From contig CBDCWE010000003.1 in assembly GCA_965223355.1 (NCBI GenBank), positions 2,790,001-2,854,000 on the forward strand: 64,000 nt of DNA, in the 5' to 3' direction. Below the pieces are notes generated by a model. The model did no database searches. It was given only the letters and a program-made list of their open reading frames with translations, and was not told where the DNA came from. Each line of letters begins with the position of its first letter. Within the stretch, counting starts at the first letter, position 1. Of this stretch, positions 44,007-53,752 are shown in pieces. Both the position numbers and the translations under genes were made by a program. The stretch is from Tectiglobus sp965223355 (GTDB lineage Bacteria > Pseudomonadota > Alphaproteobacteria > Rhizobiales > Hyphomicrobiaceae).

Positions 44007-44320
44007 GGCTTGTCTCAAACGCTGTTGGCCCTTAACGGCACTACCTTTAGTCGCAACTTGCCCCACAGGGCAACCGCATCACGCGCACCGGCCGATCTTG
44101 CCGCCCAACTTCAACGTGCAAGCTCGATCCCGGCTAACTCTTACAATAGTTGTCCAAAGATGAACTCAAACGACGATTGGCCTTTGCAATGTATTACTCA
44201 ATATTAGACCAACTCGACCAATTGGTTAAACGCCCAGTTAGCGATTTCAGGTGAAACTGTACAAAGTTCAACCAGTTCCACCTCGCGACTCTATCAGGTG
44301 GGCCTAAGGCGTCACGAAAG
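44007..44320. other. no gene recognised
   Basis: Only short frames occur; it probably holds the promoters of the divergent GST and histidine kinase genes. Confidence 0.5.
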
Positions 44321-46003
44321 TTGCAACAGCAGATCAGGGCAGAAGGGCGGAACGGACCGGTAAGGCGGCGCGGCAGCGACGCCCGGGCAGCGCGATCGCG
44401 CCAACGAGACAACAGTTCCAGTATCCGCGAAACCCGCAACCGCCTCTCCCAAACCGAGGACAGCCGGCCGGAGTTGCAGTACGAATTGCTGTTGATGTTC
44501 GTGCGCAACGAACTTGCCGCGCAATGGACGATCCTGGTTCTTGCGCTGATCTTTTCCCTAGCCTCGATGTTCTGGGCGCCGGAGCAGCAGGCGATTTCGT
44601 GGCTGATCGTCATCCTAGGTGCCAAGGTTGCCTTGCTTGAGGTGTGCCGCAAATTTGCGAACACGCCGCGCGAAGACGTCGACTTCGCGACGTGGTTCCG
44701 TCGTCTGTTCGTTGCCGAAGCAATTTGTGGCATCGCCTGGGCCGGTTTCGCGTTGGTTGGTTTTGGCCATGGCTCGCCCTCCGACCAGGGCTATGTCTAT
44801 TCATCGCACGTGTTCTTGTTTGCCTCCCTGATCGTCGTGCTTGCCATCCGCATGACCATGGCCTCGACCGTGCTGCCGATCCTCTATGTCGGCACGATAC
44901 CGATGACCGCCGCCGTTGTCGGCCGTCTTGTTCTGCAGGAGGACTTCTTCTACCTCGCCCTCGCCTCGATGGTGTTCGGGGTCCAGGTCTACTTCATATT
45001 TTTGGCCAAGGGCCTGCAAACCACCGCCGTCTCGATGTTGGAGTTCCGCCTGCAAAAGGATGCGCTGATCGCCGAACTCGCCGAGGCCAATGCGATCTCC
45101 GATGAAGCACGGCGCCGAGCGGAAGAGGCCAACTTGGCCAAGTCTCGCTTTCTTGCCACGATGAGCCACGAGTTGCGTACGCCGTTGAATGCGGTGCTCG
45201 GTTTCTCCGAGGTCATGAAAAGCCAAATCTTGGGTCCGATCGAAAACGACCGTTACCGCGAGTACGCTGAAAACATCCATACCAGCGGCGCCCATCTTCT
45301 GCATCTCATCAATGAGATCCTCGATCTTTCGCGCATTGAAGCCGGCAAGTACGAGCTCAACGGCAAACCTGTCCGAATATGTGACATTCTGGACGACAGC
45401 CGCAGCCTGCTGAAATTGCGTGCCGAAGCCAAAAGCCTTCAGATCGTCGAGCACTACGACACGGATTTGCCGCCAGCCTGGCTCGATGAACGCGCGGTCA
45501 GACAAATCTGCCTCAACCTGCTGTCCAATGCCATCAAGTTCACGCCGCGTGCCGGCACCATTACCCTGGTTGTGGCCGAGACGGATGACGGTGGGCAAAC
45601 CCTCTCGATCCGCGACACCGGACCTGGAATTCCGGCCGACGAGATACCGAAGGTGTTGGAATCATTCGGACAGGGCTCGCTCGCCCACCAAACCGCCGAA
45701 GGCGGCACCGGCTTGGGTTTGCCGATCGTGCGCAAACTGGTTGAACTCCACGGCGGCCATTTCGAACTCAAATCTGAACTGCGCAAGGGTACCGAAGCAA
45801 CGGCCTACTTCCCACCAAGCCGCATCATCACACCCGCAGCCGTGCCGGCCCAAGCCGAGCGTGCGCCGGGCGAGACGCCGTCCAAACGGCTGACCGGCGC
45901 CAATGAAAACATTGTGCCATCCGGACCGCCGCATCGACCAAAGCGGCCTGCCAAGCTGGTGCGGTCAAGCACCGCCCCGCAGCGAGCCGCGGTTTCCGCC
46001 TGA
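44321..46003 (+). CDS. membrane sensor histidine kinase
   Basis: 560 residues from a TTG. The N-terminus has about six hydrophobic helices (residues 65-215) without a recognisable extracytoplasmic ligand domain. A coiled-coil linker follows (ALIAELAEANAISDEARRRA), then the DHp domain with phospho-acceptor His near residue 283 (SHELRTPLNAVLGFSEVMKS). The ATPase domain has NLLSNAIKF, DTGPGIP and GGTGLGLPIV. A Pro/Arg-rich C-tail ends the protein. The design resembles the alphaproteobacterial PdhS/PleC-like group. No response regulator is adjacent, so it is an orphan kinase; the start codon is uncertain. Confidence 0.87.
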   Translation: MQQQIRAEGRNGPVRRRGSDARAARSRQRDNSSSIRETRNRLSQTEDSRPELQYELLLMFVRNELAAQWTILVLALIFSLASMFWAPEQQAISWLIVILGAKVALLEVCRKFANTPREDVDFATWFRRLFVAEAICGIAWAGFALVGFGHGSPSDQGYVYSSHVFLFASLIVVLAIRMTMASTVLPILYVGTIPMTAAVVGRLVLQEDFFYLALASMVFGVQVYFIFLAKGLQTTAVSMLEFRLQKDALIAELAEANAISDEARRRAEEANLAKSRFLATMSHELRTPLNAVLGFSEVMKSQILGPIENDRYREYAENIHTSGAHLLHLINEILDLSRIEAGKYELNGKPVRICDILDDSRSLLKLRAEAKSLQIVEHYDTDLPPAWLDERAVRQICLNLLSNAIKFTPRAGTITLVVAETDDGGQTLSIRDTGPGIPADEIPKVLESFGQGSLAHQTAEGGTGLGLPIVRKLVELHGGHFELKSELRKGTEATAYFPPSRIITPAAVPAQAERAPGETPSKRLTGANENIVPSGPPHRPKRPAKLVRSSTAPQRAAVSA

Positions 46004-46190
46004 AATCTTGCCGTTGACGAACAGCCGAATCATGTCCGCCTCACGCAGACATGATCGAGCGCGTCGGGCGAACCGACATCGAGGCACCAACTGTCGGTTG
46101 ACGGCGCAATCCGCATATCACCGCTGGCCGACGGACATCGACCAACGATGGGTCATCTGCTGAAAGAGATTAGTGTTGCAAGGGCGCGCG

Positions 46191-46406
46191 CTATTCGGCG
46201 ATCTGCAGATCCACTGCCTTGGGGCCCTTGCCGCGCTTATCAGGCTCAGTTTCGAACGAAATCCGCATTCCCTCATCCAATGGGCCAATGCCCGACCGCT
46301 CAACGGCGGTAACGTGGACGAACACGTCGTTGCCGCCTTCGTCGGGTTTAATGAAGCCGAAGCCCTTCGACTGGTTGAAGAACTTGACCGTACCAGTCTG
46401 TCGCAT
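46191..46406 (-). CDS. cold-shock domain protein
   Basis: A 71-residue CSD protein: RQTGTVKFFNQSKGFGFIKP (RNP1 KGFGFI) and DVFVHVTAVER (RNP2 VFVHV). AAGGAGAT lies before the ATG. It binds single-stranded RNA/DNA and probably acts as an RNA chaperone. It stands alone, with no other genes on its strand within 600 bases. Confidence 0.95.
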   Translation of the reverse strand: MRQTGTVKFFNQSKGFGFIKPDEGGNDVFVHVTAVERSGIGPLDEGMRISFETEPDKRGKGPKAVDLQIAE

Positions 46407-47099
46407 CCCACATCTCCTTCCGGGTCCGCGATTGATCGGCTCTAATCGCTCAGTTGTCGTGATATCGATCCCTAGTCATGCCAAGGCGTGCCGCATCACC
46501 GTTCTGACGGCAGGTCCAATCGACCGAAAGAGAAATGAATGAGGCATGGAAGCATGCAGGCTTGGATAACCGGTATGTCAGTCAGTCTCAGAAATCACTT
46601 TGGGCGCGATCGGCCACGAGAGCCGACGTCGACTATCGGTCAATGAGTCGCAGCCTGCAAGCACAATTCGCAAAAACATATCGTATTCATTGGAAGAAAC
46701 CGCACATTCAAGGCCGATTGGAATGGCGGTCCAGCCTCTGGCCGCATCGACAGTGTTCAGGTTTCACCGCGCACCCATTCGATGCCGGCGCCGGCATGCG
46801 TGTCGATGACCCAATGGGGTTTGACGGTGCGGTTGAGATCGTCGAGCACGAGTCCCGCCACGATGTGTTTTAATACGTCGGCAAAGTTTCAAGCCTCAAC
46901 CGACGCGCAGGATAGGACGCCCAGGACAGATTGGCCGGCTGTGGTCCGACGGGTCCGTTGCAAAGCGCGAGTTTACAAATTTATCACATACTCGACACCG
47001 TCCTATGCTTTGAGACGGACGGCGGCAGGCTGACGCGCGCCGCTATGGACAGACATCGATCTCGGTGGTTAAACTGATGTTGCTCAAGAGGATAACTGA
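46407..47099. other. gene-poor stretch with an rlmJ remnant
   Basis: No intact gene is visible. Short Ser/Arg-rich frames are shadows. The only coding trace is the 46757-46888 RlmJ-like fragment. Confidence 0.5.
46757..46888 (-). pseudogene. RlmJ (23S rRNA adenine methyltransferase) fragment
   Basis: The minus strand reads NFADVLKHIVAGLVLDDLNR then HWVIDTHAGAGIEWVRGE, which matches the N-terminal RlmJ signature (GNFADVLKH and DTHAG-G). A TGA stands where a Gly codon would be expected before NFADV, and another TGA ends it after 43 codons. It is a decayed remnant. Confidence 0.6.
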
Positions 47100-47489
47100 A
47101 TGAACGTGCTCGCAGGTTGTGCTGCCGCAGCCGGTTTATTGCTCACTGCCAACCATGCGCTCGCCCAGGATATCTCCGGGCGCTGGTCGGGCTTCGGCCA
47201 GGCCAAAATCGCGTCAAACGGCAAATTGGAGAGCTTTCGCTGCCGCGTCGCGTACGACCGCCAGACGTCGCGGGTGTTTTCCGTCAGAGCTGTGTGTGCC
47301 AACCCGTCGGTTAGGATCATTCAGACGGGAACGGTTCTCAAGGTTCGCCAAAACACGTTCATTGGAGATCTCTACAGCCAAGAATTCGACGTCCGCGGGC
47401 GGGTGCGGGTTGTCGTCACTGGCAGCCGCCAGACCGTGACAGTGCGCGCTAGCTCCGGCAGCGGCCTCATAAAACTCAAGCGACGGTAA
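47100..47489 (+). CDS. small secreted beta-rich protein
   Basis: 129 residues with signal peptide (NVLAGCAAAAGLLLTANHAL, cleavage near AQD) and an all-beta-looking body (ISGRWSGFGQAKIASNGKLE, FRCRVAYDRQTSRVFSVRAV). It resembles the protein at 57192 in the GxWxGxG start, the RC-x-Y strand, and the alternating hydrophobic pattern, so both belong to one unnamed family of lipocalin-like barrels. GAGG precedes the ATG. Confidence 0.7.
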   Translation: MNVLAGCAAAAGLLLTANHALAQDISGRWSGFGQAKIASNGKLESFRCRVAYDRQTSRVFSVRAVCANPSVRIIQTGTVLKVRQNTFIGDLYSQEFDVRGRVRVVVTGSRQTVTVRASSGSGLIKLKRR

Positions 47490-47721
47490 AACGGTCAAGA
47501 CGACGAGCCTCCGCGCCAGGCCGAAGCACCGCCTACCGTCTCTCAACGCATGGCGGTGCGCTTCGGCTTTTGGCGGCCCGATAGCGGACCGCCGGCCCCA
47601 CACCTCTATGGTGTTTCAGAGTTGGCTCAAACATCCCGCTGTGCCGCATGGCGGTGCGATCCGGCCTTCAGCCGTCCCGTCAGCCGTCACGGCCCCCCAC
47701 CGGCGTTCGCCACTGGCGAGT

Positions 47722-48114
47722 TCATGCCTGCGTTGGTGTTGGCACGCCGCCGCCGAAATAGAGCAGCGCGCCGACCAACACGGCAAACACGATCGCCGTC
47801 ATCAGCGCATTCACGAAACGGCTCGAGAACGACAGCATGTTGGCCACGAAGTCAATGATGAACACCAGGACCGCGGACATCAAGATCATCTGCAGCCACT
47901 GCTGCTGCGAGATTTGCTGCAGGTCAGGTGGCAACATGGCCTTATCGATGAAGTAGTAGAGTGCGCCGTAAACGATGGCGAACACGATCGCCGTCACAAG
48001 CGCGTTCACGAACCGGTTCGAAAACGAGATCAGATTGCCAATATATCCGATTACAAAAAGGATGCCGGCGCCGACGAGAACCTTCGTCAAGAGTGCTGAC
48101 TCTGCTGGTGACAT
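47722..48114 (-). CDS. small membrane protein with an internal duplication
   Basis: 130 residues from MSPAESALLTKVLVG. The protein consists of two homologous halves, each with about two hydrophobic helices: SFSNRFVNALVTAIVFAIVY and SFSSRFVNALMTAIVFAVLV are clearly duplicated. A hydrophilic linker (ALYYFIDKAMLPPDLQQISQ...) joins them. No family recognised. It is convergent with the small secreted protein gene. Confidence 0.7.
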   Translation of the reverse strand: MSPAESALLTKVLVGAGILFVIGYIGNLISFSNRFVNALVTAIVFAIVYGALYYFIDKAMLPPDLQQISQQQWLQMILMSAVLVFIIDFVANMLSFSSRFVNALMTAIVFAVLVGALLYFGGGVPTPTQA

Positions 48115-48183
48115 AAATTGCTCCCTGCTAGTGGTCTCAAATCCCCAATAGCGTTTCGATCTGCCAGTCGGTGGACAACGCAA

Positions 48184-48772
48184 GTCTGACGCTGATGCGT
48201 TGCCAACATTTTCTCACAGTTCTGAACACGTCCCAATCGCATTGCGTTATCGCAGGTCATTGTGACGGTGCCAAGAAGACGGTACCAACAATGCGTTCCG
48301 TCGACGCAGGCCGGAGAGCCGGGCGTTGGTGCATTTTCACCTCAGGCGGGTCCGCCCAGCCGGACCGCTTTCCGCCCGATCGCCCTCCGGCGCCCGCGAT
48401 AGCCCATGAGATCATGGGCTTTGGGGCACCGGGCGGCGAGCGGCGCGATCCGGGCTAATGCGGAAACGCTTGAGGTCAGTGGTCGGTTCGTTGGAACCGC
48501 TCTTGCAGTGCAGAGCAATTTGCTGCATTTCACTAAAAGCATTCTGATGCCGATGAAATGCGGATTGCCCCAAATGTGCATAACGCTCAGTTCGCGACAT
48601 ATACGACCTGAGCCGAATTGGCAGGATATCCACAGTTTCAACCACTTTGGTGTCATATCTTCCGGCAGGTATTCTGCGCAATGATTGATGAGCTTATATC
48701 TGACCTGCGCACGACTGTCGGCATCGGATACACGAAGGGGTCGAGCGTCGAGATGCATCAACGGCTGCATGA
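48184..48772. other. no gene recognised
   Basis: Only weak overlapping frames are visible. TAGTGGTCTCAA near 48133, just upstream of the membrane protein, resembles the terminal repeat of the MITE at 62075, perhaps a relic. Confidence 0.5.
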
Positions 48773-50095
48773 ATGAACTTTTCATCGTGGTTTGCAAAGA
48801 GCACCTGGCGACTTGACAGGTACGAATGGGCGTGCGTGATCGTTGCATCGTTTGCAACCGGTCTCATAGTATCGACGGCCTGGGCGGCCGCTACAGCGAC
48901 GTTGCTGTTGTTGTTTGCTCCGATCGCTTTGCTGCTCGTCAGCAAAGAAGGGTTCGCCTGCTGTGACTTCGAACCCGTCGATGGCCTCGTGGTGTTTGTG
49001 ATCGGCTATGCGGCGGTGAGCACGACGTGGGCCGCCGACGCATACTATTCAGCCCGGGCCTTCTGGCCCATCACGTTGGCGATGGGGATTGTTGTTGTCG
49101 CAAGAAACACCTTCCCGATACTGCCGCACACCTGGCTTGGACATCTGGGACGAGCGGCGGTTGTCGCTTACTGCGCAACCCTGACCTTCCTGCTGATCGA
49201 GGAGACCACCGATCACGCACTGAAACGCGTGTTGTTTTGGCCGTTTCAAGCCATTCACTGGTCGAACGGTGGACCGGTTGTCGATTGGCAGCACGTGTCG
49301 CGCGTCGTGCCGTACCAGACCAACCGAAATGTGATGACGGCCGTCTTTCTGATTTGGCCGGTGTTGCTGCTGCTAAGAACACAGATCGACCGCGGCGCCT
49401 TCAAAGCAATGCGTCTGCTGCTACTCGTGGCGGTGACCGCGACGGTTGCGCAAAGCCATCATCAGGCGGCAATCGTTGCTTTGATCGTGGGCGCGGCCAC
49501 CTTTGGCATCGCGCGCCTCAACCTCAATTTTGCAGTGGTTGCGGTGGCCGTTTTTTGGATCGCTTCGTTTGTCGCAGCCGTACCGGTCGCGCAGCTGATC
49601 TACAAGCACGGATGGCACACCGCCGAGACGTTGCAGCCGAGCTTTCGCCATCGCGTCGTGTTCTGGAAATATACCGCGGACCGCATTCTGGAGCGACCGA
49701 CTTTCGGCGTTGGCCTCGGGTCCACACAACCTTTGAACGAGGCGCGAAAACATGTGGCCGAGACGGTGCCGGGAACGTCTTTTCTTCTCGAGACGGGTGT
49801 CCATCCGCACAGCATTTATCTGCAGGTGCTTTATGAGCTGGGTATCATCGGCGCCGCCCTCGTGTTGGTGCTGGGGCTCGGCGTGATCCGCGCCATTCAC
49901 GACATGTCCTTACCAATGCAAGCCCCTTACATGCTGGCCTTGTTCGCGAGCTGGAGCGCGCAGTCGGCATTTAGTTTCGGACTGGCAGAGGCGTGGTTCA
50001 TCTTCGTCTTGGTCTTTGCGATTTGTCTATCGTTTGCGGCCGCTGCTCTGCAGCGAAGCATGCAGCCCGGCGCCCGTGACCTATCGATCTCGTGA
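48773..50095 (+). CDS. O-antigen ligase/polymerase-like membrane protein
   Basis: 440 residues with about ten to eleven hydrophobic helices. A large periplasmic loop contains FRHRVVFWKYTADRILERPT, FGVGLGST and HPHSIYLQVLYELGIIGAAL, the Wzy_C/WaaL signature (Arg-rich start, PxxGVGxG and HxH/HN...LYE.G). These proteins ligate or polymerise lipid-linked O-antigen or teichuronic-type sugars. It stands alone without neighbouring glycosyltransferases. Confidence 0.85.
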   Translation: MNFSSWFAKSTWRLDRYEWACVIVASFATGLIVSTAWAAATATLLLLFAPIALLLVSKEGFACCDFEPVDGLVVFVIGYAAVSTTWAADAYYSARAFWPITLAMGIVVVARNTFPILPHTWLGHLGRAAVVAYCATLTFLLIEETTDHALKRVLFWPFQAIHWSNGGPVVDWQHVSRVVPYQTNRNVMTAVFLIWPVLLLLRTQIDRGAFKAMRLLLLVAVTATVAQSHHQAAIVALIVGAATFGIARLNLNFAVVAVAVFWIASFVAAVPVAQLIYKHGWHTAETLQPSFRHRVVFWKYTADRILERPTFGVGLGSTQPLNEARKHVAETVPGTSFLLETGVHPHSIYLQVLYELGIIGAALVLVLGLGVIRAIHDMSLPMQAPYMLALFASWSAQSAFSFGLAEAWFIFVLVFAICLSFAAAALQRSMQPGARDLSIS

Positions 50096-50160
50096 CATAC
50101 ATGTTGATCTCCCGATCTCGCGAGCACCTTGGCCGATGAGCGCCGACTGCTGCCGGCCCT

Positions 50161-51048
50161 CTACTCGGCGATACCGGTCTTCTTGCGCATGATCTCGTAG
50201 ATCAGTGTGAAGTCCGAGCGCGGCTCCAGTTTATCCGTGACCTCTTGCCAGATCGCCGCAACCTCTTGGCCAATCCGGTTCGGCGTTCCGGCCCGCTCGG
50301 CGAATGCGCAGTAGAGCTGGACATCCTTGTTGAGCAGTTCGGCAAAGAAGCCGGCATCGAAGGTGCGGGTTAGAACCCGTTTCGGGAATTTGTCCGAGAC
50401 AGCGGTATTCTGGCCGGTTGAGACATGCACGACGTCGAGCATTTTCTTCATGTCAAGGCCTTGGCTCAATCCGAACAGAACCGCCTCGGTGGTTGCTGCC
50501 ATGGCCGTGCCCGAGAGAAAATTATTGAGGAGTTTGACGGTCTGGCCTTGCCCCGGCTCGTCGCCGACATGGAAGGAGTTGCCGCAAAAGGTATCGACAA
50601 GTTGGCGGTGGCTTTCAAGAATGGCTTCCGGGCCGGCCCACATTAGCGTGATGGTGCCGGCAACTGCGCCAGCGCGGCCGCCGCTCACCGGCGAGTCGAT
50701 ATAAGTCATGGCGGCCGTTGCCAGGGTCTTGGCCGCGCTCCCGGCGGCGTCGGGCCCGATGGTCGACAGATCGATGACGACCTTGGTTCGCGGATTGGCG
50801 ACGGCGGCGATCTCAGCTGCAACAGCGTTGACGATCTTGCCATCCGGCAACGACAGAAGCACGGTGTCGGCGCCGGCAACAACGCCGGCGATATCTGTTG
50901 CCGCCGTGGCGCCCGGCGGGCACCGGTCCTGGGTTCCGGCCTTGTCGTAGCAAATCAGGTCGGCGCCGCCGTTTGCGATGTTGGCTGCCATCGGACCGCC
51001 CATCTGCCCGAGGCCAATGAAACCGACGACTTGCGGTTGCTCGCTCAT
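50161..51048 (-). CDS. beta-hydroxyacid dehydrogenase (NAD(P)-dependent)
   Basis: 295 residues of the 3-hydroxyisobutyrate dehydrogenase family: VGFIGLGQMGGPMAANIANG (Rossmann motif), DSPVSGGRAGAVAGTITLMW (substrate site) and the catalytic Lys in GQTVKLLNNFLSG. The C-terminal helix includes ELLNKDVQLYCAFAERAGTP. It oxidises a beta-hydroxy acid such as 3-hydroxyisobutyrate or tartronate semialdehyde. It is divergent from the dehalogenase (177-base gap) and may share its regulation. Confidence 0.88.
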   Translation of the reverse strand: MSEQPQVVGFIGLGQMGGPMAANIANGGADLICYDKAGTQDRCPPGATAATDIAGVVAGADTVLLSLPDGKIVNAVAAEIAAVANPRTKVVIDLSTIGPDAAGSAAKTLATAAMTYIDSPVSGGRAGAVAGTITLMWAGPEAILESHRQLVDTFCGNSFHVGDEPGQGQTVKLLNNFLSGTAMAATTEAVLFGLSQGLDMKKMLDVVHVSTGQNTAVSDKFPKRVLTRTFDAGFFAELLNKDVQLYCAFAERAGTPNRIGQEVAAIWQEVTDKLEPRSDFTLIYEIMRKKTGIAE

Positions 51049-51224
51049 GGTTCCTGGTCTCCGTCAAGAATGCGCCTGTGCACCGTTCGCAGCGCCACCG
51101 GCGGTGCAACCATCGCCGGCCCGCCCGCGGACCGGCGCCGTTGGCTCTGTCGATCATGGTGGACCAGGGCCGGCTGGCAGGCCAAGGTGGCACAACCGAC
51201 ATGTTTCGATAATTCAAGTAGGAG

Positions 51225-52115
51225 ATGACCGTGCCGATTGCAGCAATGCCGTTCGCAGAAAAGAAGTTTGCCGACGTCAATGGCCGCCGCATGGCCTACA
51301 TCGATGAAGGCACCGGTCCGGCGGTCGTGTTCCAGCACGGCAATCCGACCTCGTCCTATCTGTGGCGCAACATCATGCCTCACTGTGAAGGTCTCGGCCG
51401 GCTCATTGCCTGCGACCTGATCGGTATGGGCGACAGCGAAAAGCTGCCGGATTCAGGGCCGGACCGCTATACCTTTGCGGAACATCGCGACTATCTCTTT
51501 GCGCTTTGGGATCAGCTTGAACTCGGCGATGAGGTGGTTCTTGTGATCCACGACTGGGGCTCGGCGTTGGGCTTCGATTGGGCCCGCCAGAATCCCGCGC
51601 GGGTCAAGGCCATCGCCTATATGGAAGCCATTGTGCGGCCGGTCACGTGGGACCAATGGCCGGTCGATGCGCGCAATGTATTCCAGGGCTTTCGCTCCGC
51701 AGCCGGCGAGGCGATGGTGCTGGACAAGAATATCTTCGTCGAGCGGGTGCTGCCGAGCGCCGTGATCCGCGACATGAGCGCCGACGAAATGGCGGAATAT
51801 CGCCGGCCGTTCCTGAACGAGGGCGAGGATCGCCGCCCGACACTGACGTGGCCGCGCCAAATCCCGATCGACGGTGAGCCGGCCGATGTCGTTGCGATTG
51901 TCGAAGCCTACGGCAGGTGGCTGGCACACGCCGATGTCGCGAAGCTGTTCATCAATGCCGATCCCGGCTCGATCCTGACGGGAGCGCAGCGCGCGTTCTG
52001 CCGAACCTGGCCGAACCAGACCGAAGTGACGGTGACGGGTACGCATTTCATCCAGGAAGACAGCCCCGACGAGATCGGCCAGGCGGTTGCCGCGTTCGTG
52101 CGCGGATTGCGTTAG
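51225..52115 (+). CDS. LinB/DhaA-type haloalkane dehalogenase
   Basis: A 296-residue alpha/beta-hydrolase that replaces halogen by hydroxyl. The sequence is strikingly LinB-like: HGNPTSSYLWRNIMPHCEGL (halide-binding Asn40), VLVIHDWGSALGFDWARQNP (nucleophile Asp110, Trp111), YMEAIVRP (Glu134) and THFIQEDSPDEIG (His274). All catalytic and halide-binding positions of the HLD-II group are present with a constant +2 offset to LinB. AGGAG precedes the ATG very closely, so the following GTG at 51231 is an alternative start. The gene end overlaps the convergent acyl-CoA synthetase by 4 bases. Confidence 0.93.
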   Translation: MTVPIAAMPFAEKKFADVNGRRMAYIDEGTGPAVVFQHGNPTSSYLWRNIMPHCEGLGRLIACDLIGMGDSEKLPDSGPDRYTFAEHRDYLFALWDQLELGDEVVLVIHDWGSALGFDWARQNPARVKAIAYMEAIVRPVTWDQWPVDARNVFQGFRSAAGEAMVLDKNIFVERVLPSAVIRDMSADEMAEYRRPFLNEGEDRRPTLTWPRQIPIDGEPADVVAIVEAYGRWLAHADVAKLFINADPGSILTGAQRAFCRTWPNQTEVTVTGTHFIQEDSPDEIGQAVAAFVRGLR

Positions 52116-53674
52116 CGCGTTTCAGTTAAGCCTGAAAGGCTATAGGCATCGCGCAGCTTGCGCTTATAGAGTTTGCCGTTCTCCTGGCGCGGGAGCTCGG
52201 CGACGAAGTCGACCGACCGCGGGCATTTCACCGGGCTCAGGCGGGCCCGGCAGTGGGCGATCAGATCGGCTTCGAGATCAAAACCGGCGGCGCTTGGATC
52301 CGTCAGTTGGACGACCGCCTTCACTTCCTCGCCGAACTCGGGGTTGGGGATGCCGATCACGGCGACGTCGTGCACCTTGGGGTGCAGCAGCAGCACATTT
52401 TCGGCTTCCTGCGGGTAGATGTTGACCCCGCCGGAGATGATCATGTGCGCTTTGCGGTCGGTGAGGTACAGATAGCCGTCATCGTCGAGATAACCGACAT
52501 CGCCCAGGGTGCTCCAGCCGAGGTGGTTGTGCGACTGGGCGGTCTTTTCCGGATCGTTGTGATAGGAGAACGGCGGGCCGCCTTCGAAATAGATCGTGCC
52601 TTCCCGGCCGGTCGGCAGCGGGTCGCCGTTGTCATCGCAAATGCGCACGGTGCCGAGCACGGCGCGGCCGACCGAACCTGGATGTTCGAGCCATTCCTCG
52701 CTGGTGATGGCGGTGAGACCGTTGCCCTCTGACCCGCCATAATATTCACGCACGATCGGCCCCCACCAGTCGATCATCTGCCGTTTCAATTCGATCGGGC
52801 ATGGCGCAGCTGCATGAATGGCGCAGCGATGCGAGGTCAGGTCGTATTGCGCTCGCGTTTCGGCCGGCAGGCGAAGCAGGCGCACAAAGTGGGTCGGCAC
52901 CCACTGGCTATGGGTAATGCGATGCTGTTGGATCAGCAAAAGCGCCTGCTCGGCATCGAACTTGCGCATGACCACGGTCGTTCCGCCAGCGCGCAGGACG
53001 CGCAGATTAAAGCTCAGCGGGGCGGCATGGTAGAGCGGGGCGGGCGACAGATAGCGGGTTTGCTCATCGAATTGGTAAAGGTCGAAAAAGCGCTGCAAAG
53101 CCGGAGATGCAGCCCCGTATAGCAGATCCACCAGCGGCTTTCGGACCCCCTTGGGACGCCCAGTTGTCCCGGATGAGTAGAGCATTTCGACACCTTCAGC
53201 CTGATCGGCGATCGGCGTTGAAGGTTGGCACGCCAGCAAGGCGGCAAGGTCGTCAAAACCGGGCGCGGCACCGTCCAGCATCAAGCGGTGTTCGACGGTC
53301 ATCCCCGCACCTTCGAGGTCCTGGGCCTGTGGCGCAAAGTGCTTCGATGTAACCAACACTTTGGCGCCGCTGTCGTCGAGAATGTAGTTGATCTCCGGCG
53401 GCGTCAGATGGGTGGCAATGGCGGTGATGCGCAGGCCGGCGCGCCAGCCGCCCCACACCAGCGGTGTGAAATCGGCGCGGTTCTCCAGTAACAGCGCGAT
53501 GCCGTCGCCGCGCTTCAAGCCGAGCCCGCGGAGCACGTGCGCAAAGCGGTTGGAATAGGCTTCAAACGCACCGAAGGTGATGGTCGCGCTGCCGTCGGCC
53601 ATGATAACGGCGGGCTTGTCCGGCTGCTTTTCTGCGATCAATCCCGGGTGCTTGAACAAGTGGTCGTCTGCCAT
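52112..53674 (-). CDS. acyl-CoA synthetase (AMP-forming)
   Basis: 520 residues of the ANL superfamily. The ATP loop is MLYSSGTTGRPKGVRKPL, A5-like is YYGGSEGNGLTAI, A7/A8 is YLTDRKAHMIISGGVNIYPQ, and the C-terminal catalytic Lys is in RQENGKLYKRKL. It activates an unknown carboxylic acid to its CoA ester via the adenylate. It lies downstream of the TauD, MFS and MaoC genes on the same strand, so it probably serves the same catabolic route. Confidence 0.92.
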   Translation of the reverse strand: MADDHLFKHPGLIAEKQPDKPAVIMADGSATITFGAFEAYSNRFAHVLRGLGLKRGDGIALLLENRADFTPLVWGGWRAGLRITAIATHLTPPEINYILDDSGAKVLVTSKHFAPQAQDLEGAGMTVEHRLMLDGAAPGFDDLAALLACQPSTPIADQAEGVEMLYSSGTTGRPKGVRKPLVDLLYGAASPALQRFFDLYQFDEQTRYLSPAPLYHAAPLSFNLRVLRAGGTTVVMRKFDAEQALLLIQQHRITHSQWVPTHFVRLLRLPAETRAQYDLTSHRCAIHAAAPCPIELKRQMIDWWGPIVREYYGGSEGNGLTAITSEEWLEHPGSVGRAVLGTVRICDDNGDPLPTGREGTIYFEGGPPFSYHNDPEKTAQSHNHLGWSTLGDVGYLDDDGYLYLTDRKAHMIISGGVNIYPQEAENVLLLHPKVHDVAVIGIPNPEFGEEVKAVVQLTDPSAAGFDLEADLIAHCRARLSPVKCPRSVDFVAELPRQENGKLYKRKLRDAYSLSGLTETR

Positions 53675-53752
53675 GGTCCGTCCCTATCGCCGGCGCGTTT
53701 GAGACGCCGCCGCGTCGTGTTGCCCCCACGCCGCGCACTCACGCCCACGTAA

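Noticed and set aside
44801..45598. 265-residue frame antisense to the histidine kinase
   Set aside because: Mirror of the kinase frame; no domain or start signal.
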